Positions 8,470 through 16,693 of a DNA stretch of 64,000 nt are shown here, piece after piece. Location: the NCBI GenBank assembly GCA_946415365.1, contig CAMKSE010000001.1, positions 62,001 through 126,000 of the forward strand, read 5' to 3'. How positions within the stretch are numbered: the stretch's first letter is position 1; every line of letters begins with the position of its first letter. A program made the position numbers and the translations under genes. Under the pieces are notes generated by a model. The model had not been told where the DNA came from. It did not search any database and saw only the letters and a list, made by a program, of their open reading frames with translations. The stretch comes from an uncultured Prevotellaceae bacterium (lineage in GTDB: Bacteria > Bacteroidota > Bacteroidia > Bacteroidales > Bacteroidaceae).

Positions 8470-10995
8470 GTTTTCATGCAGGGTGATATGTATGACGGAG
8501 CCTAATGGCAACCCACCGTTCACGATGATGTCACTGATGCCGTCTTCTATGTAGTTCTGTATGGCTCGCTTCAGGGGGCGGGCACCGAACTGCACATCAT
8601 AGCCCTTCGAAGCGACGAAAGCCTTGGCCTCGTCGGAGAGGTTGATGCGATAGCCGATCTGCTCTATCCGTGCATAGAGACTCTTCAGTTCCACGTCGAT
8701 GATACGTTTGATGGCCTCTATGTCAAGCTGGTCGAAGGTGATGATTTCATCCAGACGGTTCAGGAATTCCGGAGAGAACTGCTTCGAGAGCGCTTTCTGC
8801 ACGATATCACGGGCATGTTGCTTGTCCTGTTCGTTGAGTGCGAGACCTGTCTGGCCTGATGCGCTGAAACCTACGCCGCGACCGAAATCCTTCAGTTGTC
8901 TGGTGCCGGCATTAGAGGTCATGATGATCACCGTGTTACGGAAGTCCACAAAACGTCCGTTGCCATCTGTCAGGCGGCCTTCATCCAACACCTGCAACAG
9001 GAGGTTGAACACATTGGCGTGGGCCTTCTCGATCTCATCAAGCAAGACGATAGAGTAGGGGTGCCGTCTCACACGCTCGGTCAACTGGCCGCCTTCCTCA
9101 TATCCCACGTAGCCCGGAGGTGCACCGATGAGCCTTGAAGTGTTGAAGCTCTCCGTATATTCGCTCATATCGATACGTATCAGGGCATCACTGCTGCCAA
9201 ACATAAACTCTGCGAGTTTCTTGGCCAGATAAGTCTTGCCGACACCTGTAGGACCGAGGAACATAAACACGCCGATGGGGTGGTTCGGGTCTTTCAGTCC
9301 CACACGGTTGCGCTGGATGGCTTTCACCATCTTGTCGATGGCGGCGTCCTGGCCGATCACGGCATTCTTCAGTTCCTGGGCCATCCCCTTCAGACGGATA
9401 CCCTCTTCCTCAGCCATCCGCTGGGCGGGCACACCGGTCATCATCGAGACAACCTCAGCCACCTGTTCGGCATCCACTATCTGACGCTCTTCTCCCTCGC
9501 CAGACCTCCAACGCTCATTCAGCAACTTCAGTTCGGTTTCCAACACCGTCTGACGGTCACGGTATCCGGCAGCCAGTTCAAAGTCCTGATTCTTGACGGC
9601 CTGTTGTTTCTTCTCCTTAACGCGCGCCATCTCCTTTTCCTTCTCCACAATCTCAGGCGGCACCTGCGTATTGCCGAGATGTACGCGTGATCCCGTTTCG
9701 TCGAGGGCATCGATAGCCTTGTCAGGCATGAAACGGTCTGTCACATAGCGGTCTGTCAATTTGACACATGCCACCAACGCCTCGTCTGTATAGGTGACAT
9801 GATGGTGGTGCTCATAGCGGTCCCTGATATTACGCAGTATCTGTAGCGTCTCGTCATTCGTCGTGGGCTCCACCTGTACCTTCTGGAAACGGCGCTCAAG
9901 GGCTCCGTCCTTCTCAATGGAGTTACGGTACTCGTCGAGTGTCGTGGCACCGATACACTGTATGGTTCCCCTAGCCAGAGCCGGTTTCATGATATTGGCG
10001 GCATCCATACTGCCTGGGGTAGAGCCGGCGCCTATGATGGTGTGTATCTCGTCGATGAACACGATGACGTCATCATTGGCCTCCAGTTCCTTCATCAGGG
10101 CCTTCAGACGCTCCTCGAACTGTCCGCGGTACTTCGTACCGGCTACCACACCCGTCATATCCAGCGTATAGATACGTTTTCCGAAAAGCATGGGCGATGT
10201 GCGGTGATCGGCAATCAGTTGTGCCAGACCTTCCACGATCGCACTCTTACCGACACCGGGCTCACCGATGAGGATGGGGTTGTTCTTCTTCCTTCGTCCG
10301 AGGATCTCGATGATACGCTGTATCTCCTTCTCACGTCCCACACAGGGGTCGAGCTTTCCTTCGGCGGCAGCCAGCGTGAGGTCGGTACCAAAGGTATCGA
10401 GCACTGGCGTCTTCGAGGCGGTCTTCTTCTGGGCGGTGGTTGCTGCCCCTGAATTCCTGGCATTGCCGGATTGTCCCGAAGAGGCGGTAGATCCCGTCTC
10501 CTCGAAGTCCTCCTCATCTTCGTCGGGAAGACCTATACCGTTCTTAATCTCCTTATTCTGTGGCGCATAGAGCATGGCCATCGCGTCTTCGTAGTTCATG
10601 TTGTTCAGTTCTAATACTTGTTTGGCACCGTTGTTGACGGCATCGTGAAGGATGGCCAGCAGCAGGTGCTGTTCGTCTACTTTGTTTGTATGCTGGATAC
10701 GGGCCTCCAGCACGGCCAGTTTCAGAATGTTGCTCGCCTTCTCGTTCAGCACCAGGTCTGTGGTGTGTATGGGGCGCCCGATTTCGTCCTCCCTGACACG
10801 CATCTCCAGTTCGGTCTTAACCGACTGCAGGTTCAGGTTCAGACGATGAAAGAGGTCGACCACAGGACCGTCATTGCTCCTGAGCATGCCCAGCAGCAGG
10901 TGTTCCGGTCCTACGGAACGGCTGGCGAGTCTCGCTGCCTCCTCTCTGGAGAAAGCGAGTATCTCTGACACTTTCGGCGAAAATTGACTCGTCAC
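8446..10995 (-). CDS. clpC: ClpC-type AAA+ ATPase of the Clp protease
   Basis: Unfoldase that feeds proteins to ClpP. 849 residues in the ClpA/B/C order: paired Clp N-terminal repeats (about 1-145), an acidic Ser/Ala-rich linker (155-200), a first AAA+ module with Walker A GEPGVGKS (244-251), a UVR-like middle segment ([13 protein letters not shown]), and a second AAA+ module with GPTGVGKT and a C-terminal D2-small domain. The middle segment is short, which argues for ClpC rather than ClpB. The start is a GTG at 10995, which aligns with the usual family start; no ATG fits. Confidence 0.92.
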   Translation of the reverse strand: MTSQFSPKVSEILAFSREEAARLASRSVGPEHLLLGMLRSNDGPVVDLFHRLNLNLQSVKTELEMRVREDEIGRPIHTTDLVLNEKASNILKLAVLEARIQHTNKVDEQHLLLAILHDAVNNGAKQVLELNNMNYEDAMAMLYAPQNKEIKNGIGLPDEDEEDFEETGSTASSGQSGNARNSGAATTAQKKTASKTPVLDTFGTDLTLAAAEGKLDPCVGREKEIQRIIEILGRRKKNNPILIGEPGVGKSAIVEGLAQLIADHRTSPMLFGKRIYTLDMTGVVAGTKYRGQFEERLKALMKELEANDDVIVFIDEIHTIIGAGSTPGSMDAANIMKPALARGTIQCIGATTLDEYRNSIEKDGALERRFQKVQVEPTTNDETLQILRNIRDRYEHHHHVTYTDEALVACVKLTDRYVTDRFMPDKAIDALDETGSRVHLGNTQVPPEIVEKEKEMARVKEKKQQAVKNQDFELAAGYRDRQTVLETELKLLNERWRSGEGEERQIVDAEQVAEVVSMMTGVPAQRMAEEEGIRLKGMAQELKNAVIGQDAAIDKMVKAIQRNRVGLKDPNHPIGVFMFLGPTGVGKTYLAKKLAEFMFGSSDALIRIDMSEYTESFNTSRLIGAPPGYVGYEEGGQLTERVRRHPYSIVLLDEIEKAHANVFNLLLQVLDEGRLTDGNGRFVDFRNTVIIMTSNAGTRQLKDFGRGVGFSASGQTGLALNEQDKQHARDIVQKALSKQFSPEFLNRLDEIITFDQLDIEAIKRIIDVELKSLYARIEQIGYRINLSDEAKAFVASKGYDVQFGARPLKRAIQNYIEDGISDIIVNGGLPLGSVIHITLHENKNELVFN

Positions 10996-11036
10996 TTGAT
11001 TTACTATTTAGTGATTTACGATTTACTATTTTATCT
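10996..11036. repeat. Low-complexity GATTTACTATTT repeat upstream of clpC
   Basis: GATTTAC and TACTATTT units recur in the clpC leader between the -7 box and the GTG start. This is one of several different short-repeat fillers in the window, and a similar ATTTACTATTT run follows the 33.8 kb gene start. Confidence 0.5.
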
Positions 11037-11045
11037 ATTTTTGTG

Positions 11046-11053
11046 CAAAGATA
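11046..11053 (-). promoter_or_regulatory. -7 box of clpC
   Basis: CAAAGATA on the plus strand is TATCTTTG on the minus strand, 50 bases upstream of the clpC start. No convincing -33 element was found at the right distance. Confidence 0.55.
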
Positions 11054-11118
11054 CAACATTTCCTGCAAACATCATGCCATTCTTCCCGAAAAAGTTTCCG
11101 CTAAAATAGCTTAAAAGG

Positions 11119-11150
11119 TTTGGTCGGATGGAAAAAAATGTCTACCTTTG
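11119..11150 (+). promoter_or_regulatory. Promoter of gyrA
   Basis: TTTG at 11119-11122, a 20-base spacer and TACCTTTG at 11143-11150 make a full-consensus Bacteroidetes promoter. The leader to the gyrA ATG is about 75 bases. Confidence 0.8.
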
Positions 11151-11231
11151 CACGGTTAAAAACGCGTCAGCGGGCCTGAAAAGTGCCTTAAACGCAAAGT
11201 TGCTGAAAAAATAAAGGATAAAAAATAAGAA

Positions 11232-13781
11232 ATGGATCAGACATTTGACAACGACAGAATTTTGAAGATTAACATTGAGGAAGAGATGAAATCGAGCTAC
11301 ATCGACTACTCCATGTCAGTCATTGTGGCACGTGCCCTTCCCGATGTACGCGACGGCTTCAAGCCCGTCCACCGCCGTATCCTCTACGGTATGATGAACA
11401 TCAACAACGTATCCACACAACCTTATAAGAAATGTGCGCGCGTAGTAGGTGAAGTGCTCGGTAAGTATCACCCCCACGGCGACTCATCCGTCTATGGTGC
11501 CCTCGTTCGTATGGCCCAAGACTGGAACATGCGCTATACGCTGGTCGATGGCCAGGGTAACTTCGGTTCCGTCGATGGCGACTCTCCTGCAGCCATGCGA
11601 TACACGGAGTGCCGACTCTCAAAGATGGGTGAGCACATCATGGACGACCTCGACAAGGATACCGTCGATATGGCACCCAACTTCGACGACTCCCTCGTAG
11701 AGCCGACAGTGATGCCCACAAAGATACCTAACCTGCTGGTGAACGGTGGTAACGGTATTGCCGTCGGTATGGCCACGAACATGCCTACCCACAACCTGGG
11801 TGAGGTCATTGACGGTTGCTGTGCCTATATCGACAACCCCGATATCGACACCGACGGACTGATGCAGTTCATCCCCGGTCCCGACTTCCCCACGGGAGCC
11901 TATATCTACGGACTCCAGGGCGTGCGTGATGCCTACGAGACCGGTCGCGGACGTATCGTGATGCGTGCCAAGGCCGAGATCGAGAGTGGCGAGACCCACG
12001 ACAAGATCGTCGTCACCGAGATTCCCTACGGCGTGAACAAGGCCGATCTCGTGGCCTATATCGCCGACCTTGCCAACCAGCACAAGATTGAGGGTGTGGC
12101 CAACGTCAACGACGAGTCAGGGCGTCAGGGCATGCGTATCGTGGTCGATGTGAAGCGCGATGCCAACGCCAATGTGCTGCTCAACAAGCTCTTTAAGATG
12201 ACAGCCCTACAGAGCTCATTCTCAGTGAATAACATCGCTCTCGTAAAAGGCCGTCCCCGTCTGCTTACGCTGAAGGAATGCGTGAAGTACTTCGTGGAGC
12301 ACCGTCATGATGTGACCATCCGTCGCACCAAGTACGATCTGCGCAAGGCTCAGGAGCGTGCCCACATCCTTGAAGGTTTGATCATTGCTGTGAACAATAT
12401 CGATGAGGTGGTACACATTATCCGCAACAGTAAGACGCCGACCGATGCCCAGCGTAACCTCGAAGCCCGCTTCGAACTCGATGAGCTCCAGTCGAAGGCT
12501 ATTGTTGACATGCGTCTGGCACAGTTGACTGGCCTGCGTGTGGATCAGCTCCATCAGGAGTTCGACGACCTGCAGAAACTCATTGCCGACTTGCAGGAAA
12601 TCCTCGACAACCCCGAGCGTTGTAAGGAAGTGATGAAGAACGACCTGCTCGAGGTGAAGGAGAAGTATGGTGACCAGCGCCGCACGGAGATTATACCGTT
12701 CGACCATGAGTTCAACGCCGAGGACTTCTATCCCGACGATCCTGTGGTCATCACCATCAGCCATATGGGCTACATCAAGCGCACGCCGCTCACCGAGTTC
12801 CACGAGCAGGGCAGGGGAGGCGTAGGTGCCAAGGCAGCCCGTCACCGCGACAACGACTTCACGGAGTATATCTATCCCGCCACAATGCACAACACGCTGC
12901 TCTTCTTCACCCAGAAGGGCCGCTGCTACTGGCAGAAGTGCTACGAGATTCCCGAGGGCGATAAGAACTCCAAGGGCCGCGCCATTCAGAACATGCTCAA
13001 TATCGAGCCCGACGACTCCATCAACGCCGTGCTGCGCATCAAGAACTTCAACGACACCGAGTTCATGCAGTCCCACTACGTGGTGTTCGCCACCAAGCAG
13101 GGTATCATCAAGAAGACCCGCCTCGATGCCTACAAGAACGTGCGTGCCGCCGGTGTCATCGCCATCAACATCAATGAGGGCGACGAGGTGGTAGGCGTTC
13201 GCCTCACCAACGGCCACAACGAACTGCTGCTGGCCAACCGCAACGGACGCGCCGTACGCTTCAATGAAGATAAGGTACGCGCCATGGGCCGTGTGGCAAC
13301 GGGTGTGATCGGTATGCAGCTCGACGGCGACGACGACGAGGTGGTAGGCATGGTCTGCGTCAACGATCCAAACGTCGAGACCATCATGGTGGTCTCTGAG
13401 AACGGCTACGGCAAGCGCTCCGAGGTGGAAGACTACCGCAAGACGAACCGTGGCACCAAGGGTGTGAAGACCCTCGCCATCACCGAGAAGACCGGACGCC
13501 TCGTGGCCATCAAGGTGGTCACCGACGAGAACGACCTCATGATCATCAACAAGTCTGGCATCCTCATCCGCCTGAAGGTTGCCGACGTGCGTGTCATGGG
13601 CCGTGCCACCCAGGGCGTACGCCTCATCAATCTCGCTAAGAAGAACGACACCATCGCCAGCGTCTGCAAGGTGACCTCGTCACAGGAAGAGGACGTAGAG
13701 GAGGCCGAGGTGCTCGATGAGGAACCCATCACCGATGCTCCCGTCGACGAAGCTTTCGACACAGAGAATAATAACAATTAA
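11232..13781 (+). CDS. gyrA: DNA gyrase subunit A
   Basis: Breakage-reunion subunit of DNA gyrase, which introduces negative supercoils. 849 residues with an N-terminal winged-helix/tower domain and a C-terminal beta-pinwheel. The catalytic tyrosine is Tyr124 in AAMRYTE. The quinolone region reads [11 protein letters not shown]: Ser85 corresponds to E. coli Ser83, and the Asp87 equivalent is Gly89. [10 protein letters not shown] near residue 520 fits the GyrA box (QRRGGKG), which favours GyrA over ParC. An acidic tail ends the protein. The TPR gene follows after 31 bases without a terminator. Confidence 0.93.
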   Translation: MDQTFDNDRILKINIEEEMKSSYIDYSMSVIVARALPDVRDGFKPVHRRILYGMMNINNVSTQPYKKCARVVGEVLGKYHPHGDSSVYGALVRMAQDWNMRYTLVDGQGNFGSVDGDSPAAMRYTECRLSKMGEHIMDDLDKDTVDMAPNFDDSLVEPTVMPTKIPNLLVNGGNGIAVGMATNMPTHNLGEVIDGCCAYIDNPDIDTDGLMQFIPGPDFPTGAYIYGLQGVRDAYETGRGRIVMRAKAEIESGETHDKIVVTEIPYGVNKADLVAYIADLANQHKIEGVANVNDESGRQGMRIVVDVKRDANANVLLNKLFKMTALQSSFSVNNIALVKGRPRLLTLKECVKYFVEHRHDVTIRRTKYDLRKAQERAHILEGLIIAVNNIDEVVHIIRNSKTPTDAQRNLEARFELDELQSKAIVDMRLAQLTGLRVDQLHQEFDDLQKLIADLQEILDNPERCKEVMKNDLLEVKEKYGDQRRTEIIPFDHEFNAEDFYPDDPVVITISHMGYIKRTPLTEFHEQGRGGVGAKAARHRDNDFTEYIYPATMHNTLLFFTQKGRCYWQKCYEIPEGDKNSKGRAIQNMLNIEPDDSINAVLRIKNFNDTEFMQSHYVVFATKQGIIKKTRLDAYKNVRAAGVIAININEGDEVVGVRLTNGHNELLLANRNGRAVRFNEDKVRAMGRVATGVIGMQLDGDDDEVVGMVCVNDPNVETIMVVSENGYGKRSEVEDYRKTNRGTKGVKTLAITEKTGRLVAIKVVTDENDLMIINKSGILIRLKVADVRVMGRATQGVRLINLAKKNDTIASVCKVTSSQEEDVEEAEVLDEEPITDAPVDEAFDTENNNN

Positions 13782-13812
13782 TAATAACCATTTCCAAACT
13801 AAATTCAAGCTT

Positions 13813-15033
13813 ATGAAAAAGTTAATGATGATGGCAATGATGCTGGTAGCCAGCGCTACCGCTTTTGCCGGTGACAGTGACGCCTTCAAGGCGCTTAAGA
13901 AATCCCTCAAGGGCTTAGGTTACGCCGAAGCAGAAGCCCTTGTGAAGAGCTCTATTGATCAACTCGCCAACGCTCAGGAGAAAGCAGCTGCCTACAACAT
14001 GCTCGTTGACCTGGCTTACGACGCTTTCAACAAGCAGAGTACGATCGTGACCGAGAACCAGCTCGCCGCCCAGATGGGACAGCAAGAGAAGCCCGTCGAC
14101 AACGAACTGATGTCTACTTCTGCCTACAATGCATTGCTCATGGCTATTGAGTGCGACAAATACGACCAGCAGCCCAACGAGAAGGGCAAGATTTCCCCCA
14201 AGTATGCCGACAAGAACGCCCAGCGCCTCTGGGTACAGCCCCGTAACCAGCTCGTCAACGCCGGTCAGGAAGCCGTACAGGCCAAGGACAACGCCACAGC
14301 ACGCAAGTACTGGCAGATGTTTGCCGAGAGCGACGCAGCTCCCCTTTTCAAGAACAGCGACCGTGAGTTCCAGAAGGCCTACTTCGGACAGGTGGCACGC
14401 TTCGCTGCCGTCTTCGCCTATCAGGACAAGGATATGGCCAAGGCCGTTGAGCTCTGCGACATCGCCATGAAGGACAGCGCCGAATATGAGGGTTGTCTCA
14501 ACCTGAAGCTTGAGATCCTCGGAAGCGAGCTCAAGTCGAGAGAAGACTCACTCAACTACATCAACCAGCTGAAGGACATCTACGCTGAGCACCAGACCGA
14601 CGGTGTGATGGAGAAACTCTACAACATGTACACGATGACTGGCGACAAGGCCGCTGCCGAGAAGGTACTCGACGACAAACTCGCCGTTGACCCCAACAAC
14701 TTCGTTGCCCTCGCTGACAAGGGTCTTGGCATTCTTAACGACGATCCCGCCAAGGCTTCCGAGTATCTGAAGAAGGCCGCTGAGCTCAAGCCCGACAATG
14801 CCGCTATCCAGACATACGCAGGAACAGCCATCAGCATCCACGCTCAGAACACCGAGGATCCCGCCCAGAAGAAGGCCCTCTACACCGAGGCCATCAAGTA
14901 CTACGACAAGGCTAAGGAGCTCGATCCCGACCGTCTGAACAGCAACTGGGGCTACAACCGTTACAACGCCTACTACAACCTCTACGGCGAGGATGCTCCC
15001 GAGACCAAGCAGGCTGAGGCTGACTCAAAGTAA
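13813..15033 (+). CDS. Exported tetratricopeptide-repeat protein
   Basis: A 406-residue protein starting MKKLMMMAMM with a signal peptide ending near AFAG (about residue 18). The rest is alpha-helical, with TPR-like helical pairs clearest in the C-terminal half (EKVLDDKLAVDPNNFVALA; AAELKPDNAAIQTYAG; DKAKELDPDRL). The open frame extends upstream into gyrA, but the signal peptide fixes the start at 13813. It probably acts in the periplasm as a binding scaffold. Its role is unknown; transcription may come from gyrA read-through. Confidence 0.8.
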   Translation: MKKLMMMAMMLVASATAFAGDSDAFKALKKSLKGLGYAEAEALVKSSIDQLANAQEKAAAYNMLVDLAYDAFNKQSTIVTENQLAAQMGQQEKPVDNELMSTSAYNALLMAIECDKYDQQPNEKGKISPKYADKNAQRLWVQPRNQLVNAGQEAVQAKDNATARKYWQMFAESDAAPLFKNSDREFQKAYFGQVARFAAVFAYQDKDMAKAVELCDIAMKDSAEYEGCLNLKLEILGSELKSREDSLNYINQLKDIYAEHQTDGVMEKLYNMYTMTGDKAAAEKVLDDKLAVDPNNFVALADKGLGILNDDPAKASEYLKKAAELKPDNAAIQTYAGTAISIHAQNTEDPAQKKALYTEAIKYYDKAKELDPDRLNSNWGYNRYNAYYNLYGEDAPETKQAEADSK

Positions 15034-15060
15034 GAACGTAGTTACACACTACACAATATC

Positions 15061-15095
15061 ATAAAGTGGGGGGCAACCTCCACTTTATTTATTTG
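15061..15095 (+). terminator. Terminator after the TPR gene
   Basis: ATAAAGTGG (15061-15069) pairs with CCACTTTAT (15080-15088), followed by a T-rich stretch. It probably ends gyrA-TPR transcription. Confidence 0.65.
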
Positions 15096-15122
15096 TTGAT
15101 TCAGATTATATAATTATCTTTG
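15092..15122 (+). promoter_or_regulatory. Orphan plus-strand promoter
   Basis: TTTG (15092-15095), a 19-base spacer, and TATCTTTG (15115-15122). It points into a 200-base stretch with no gene, since the next gene is convergent. The only small frame is a 14-codon ATG frame at 15193, which I do not trust. It could drive a small RNA that includes the palindromic element at 15212-15266, or be a relic. Confidence 0.5.
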
Positions 15123-15211
15123 CAGGCAAAAAGTGAAATAGACTACCCTTATTGAGAAAGAATTCTCTCTTCCATACTTCGAATTTGTCTATGATGAACC
15201 GATGGAGCAGC

Positions 15212-15266
15212 GAGAGCAATGTCAAGCTTGATTAACATTGCCGAGTCGACGAAGCTCGACGAAGTC
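15212..15266 (+). repeat. Two-hairpin palindromic element, intergenic relative
   Basis: GAGAGCA, then stem GCAATGT (15216-15222)/ACATTGC (15235-15241), then TGCCGAG, then stem GTCGA (15245-15249)/TCGAC (15256-15260). The layout matches the in-frame insertions at 18110-18172 and 26084-26145. Primary sequence is more diverged than between those two. The gap 15034-15327 otherwise holds only the terminator and orphan promoter. Confidence 0.5.
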
Positions 15267-15327
15267 AAGGCGGAACGTTAAGGCATCTTTAATAGTCCCA
15301 TAATTTTTCCCTAATCATAAGTAGGTA

Positions 15328-16110
15328 TTATCCCATTACCACATCGAGCACCATCATCAGGACGAAACCGATGGCAAAGCCGATGGTGCTGAGATTGGAG
15401 TGCTGGCCGCTGGAGGCTTCTGGGATCAGTTCCTCGACCACGACGTAGAACATGGCTCCCGCGGCAAAAGCGAGCAAGTAGGGTAGGGCGGGCATCAGTA
15501 GCGAAGCCAATAACAATACTGCGATTGCTCCTACAGGTTCCACAGCTCCGCTCAATGAACCGATGATAAACGAACGCCAACGACTATTGCCTGCAGCCCG
15601 CATCGGCATGGAGATGATGGCTCCTTCTGGGACATTCTGAATGGCGATACCCACCGCGACGGCCAGCGCACTGGCTAATGAAATGTTCGTCGCACCGCTG
15701 TCGGCTCCTGCGAACACCACGCCGACGGCCATTCCTTCTGGCAGGTTGTGGATGGTGACGGCAAGGGCCAGCATCGCCGTCTTCGACAGATGGGAACGCA
15801 TACCCTCGGGTTTGTCAGTTCCGATATGCAGGTGCGGCGTCAACTCGTCGATCATCAGCAGGAAGACCATGCCCAATAGGAAACCAACAGCAGCTGGGAA
15901 TACAGACCATTTGCCACTATCGGCCTCCATCGCCATCGCGGGAATCAGCAGCGACCACACCGATGCCGCCACCATCACACCCGACGCAAAGCCCAATAGC
16001 GACTTTTGAAGTCGAGCCGACATTTCGTCCTTCATGAAGAACACGAATGCCGAACCGAGCATCGTGCCCAGCAGCGGAATCAGCAGTCCTATGATCAATG
16101 TCGTTGTCAT
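15328..16110 (-). CDS. ZIP family divalent metal transporter
   Basis: Inner-membrane metal importer, probably zinc or other divalent cations; 260 residues with eight hydrophobic segments. The two metal-path motifs of the GufA/ZupT subfamily are visible: HNLPEGMAVG in TM4 and QNVPEGAIIS in TM5. I chose ATG 16110 (MTTTLIIGLL); the open frame runs 16 codons further, past the -7 box at 16131, so the longer start is unlikely. The substrate cannot be read from the sequence. Confidence 0.9.
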   Translation of the reverse strand: MTTTLIIGLLIPLLGTMLGSAFVFFMKDEMSARLQKSLLGFASGVMVAASVWSLLIPAMAMEADSGKWSVFPAAVGFLLGMVFLLMIDELTPHLHIGTDKPEGMRSHLSKTAMLALAVTIHNLPEGMAVGVVFAGADSGATNISLASALAVAVGIAIQNVPEGAIISMPMRAAGNSRWRSFIIGSLSGAVEPVGAIAVLLLASLLMPALPYLLAFAAGAMFYVVVEELIPEASSGQHSNLSTIGFAIGFVLMMVLDVVMG

Positions 16111-16130
16111 AATCAGTTTCAATCTTGCTG

Positions 16131-16138
16131 CAAAAGTA
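16131..16138 (-). promoter_or_regulatory. -7 box of the ZIP gene
   Basis: TACTTTTG on the minus strand, 20 bases before the ATG and directly after the terminator of the upstream gene. Confidence 0.55.
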
Positions 16139-16140
16139 AA

Positions 16141-16178
16141 TAAAAAATCCCAAAGCAATGCAATTTCGCCTTGGGATT
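16141..16178 (-). terminator. Terminator of the truncated MBL/rubredoxin gene
   Basis: On the minus strand AATCCCAA pairs with TTGGGATT (plus 16171-16178 and 16146-16153) and is followed by six T residues (plus A at 16142-16147). Confidence 0.8.
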
Positions 16179-16210
16179 TAATATTTATTCGCTTTCAGTC
16201 GGATGATGTG

Positions 16211-16642
16211 CTATGCAGGATTGAACTTCTCTTTCGGCTGCTTACAACGCGGACAACGCCAGTCGTTGGGCAGGTCTTCAAAGGCAACGCCGTCGTGCTC
16301 TGCGGGGTCATAGACATATCCGCAAATGGAACAGACATACTTACCAGAAGCTTCTTGCTTGAAGAAATCGACTTCGGCCAGAATGGTTGGCACAGGATTA
16401 TCCAGGTCCATCACGCGCTTGGCCTCCAGATTCTCATAGCCTTGTGGGGTGTGGGTACCACAATAGACGGTGGGGTGGCTGCGGACGAACTCACGGATGC
16501 GATTCTGCGTCTCGCGGGCAGCTGCCAGGTCATCAAAGACTACCGACAAATTGTCCTCGTAGAGCGCTTCGTCCACATAGGTGATGTCGCCGTGTATCAT
16601 ATAGTACAGACCGTCCATCTCCACCACGATGATGCTGTTGCC
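16211..16642 (-). pseudogene. 5'-truncated metallo-beta-lactamase-rubredoxin fusion
   Basis: The frame encodes the C-terminal part of an MBL-fold hydrolase (MIHGDITY with the metal-binding Asp, and [10 protein letters not shown] with a metal His) fused to a complete rubredoxin domain ([10 protein letters not shown] and [11 protein letters not shown]). The residues [11 protein letters not shown], which belong inside the MBL fold, run upstream to a TAG at 16643-16645, and nothing of the HxHxDH half is found. A GTG at 16627 is the only possible start. The intact family resembles AHL-lactonase-like MBL proteins. It lies 50 bases downstream of the GH35 gene, so it is probably still transcribed; residual rubredoxin function is possible. 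Confidence 0.75.
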
Positions 16643-16693
16643 CTAGGGAATTCAGGAAGGGGAAGTAATTAAGCTTCCGCAACCCATAATTCT

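Noticed and set aside
12222..13217. Long antisense frame (331 codons) within gyrA
   Set aside because: It is a mirror of the strongly biased gyrA codons, has no promoter or family motif, and lies fully inside a certain gene.
15193..15237. 14-codon ATG frame after the orphan promoter
   Set aside because: Too short, overlaps the palindromic element, and has no similarity I recognise.
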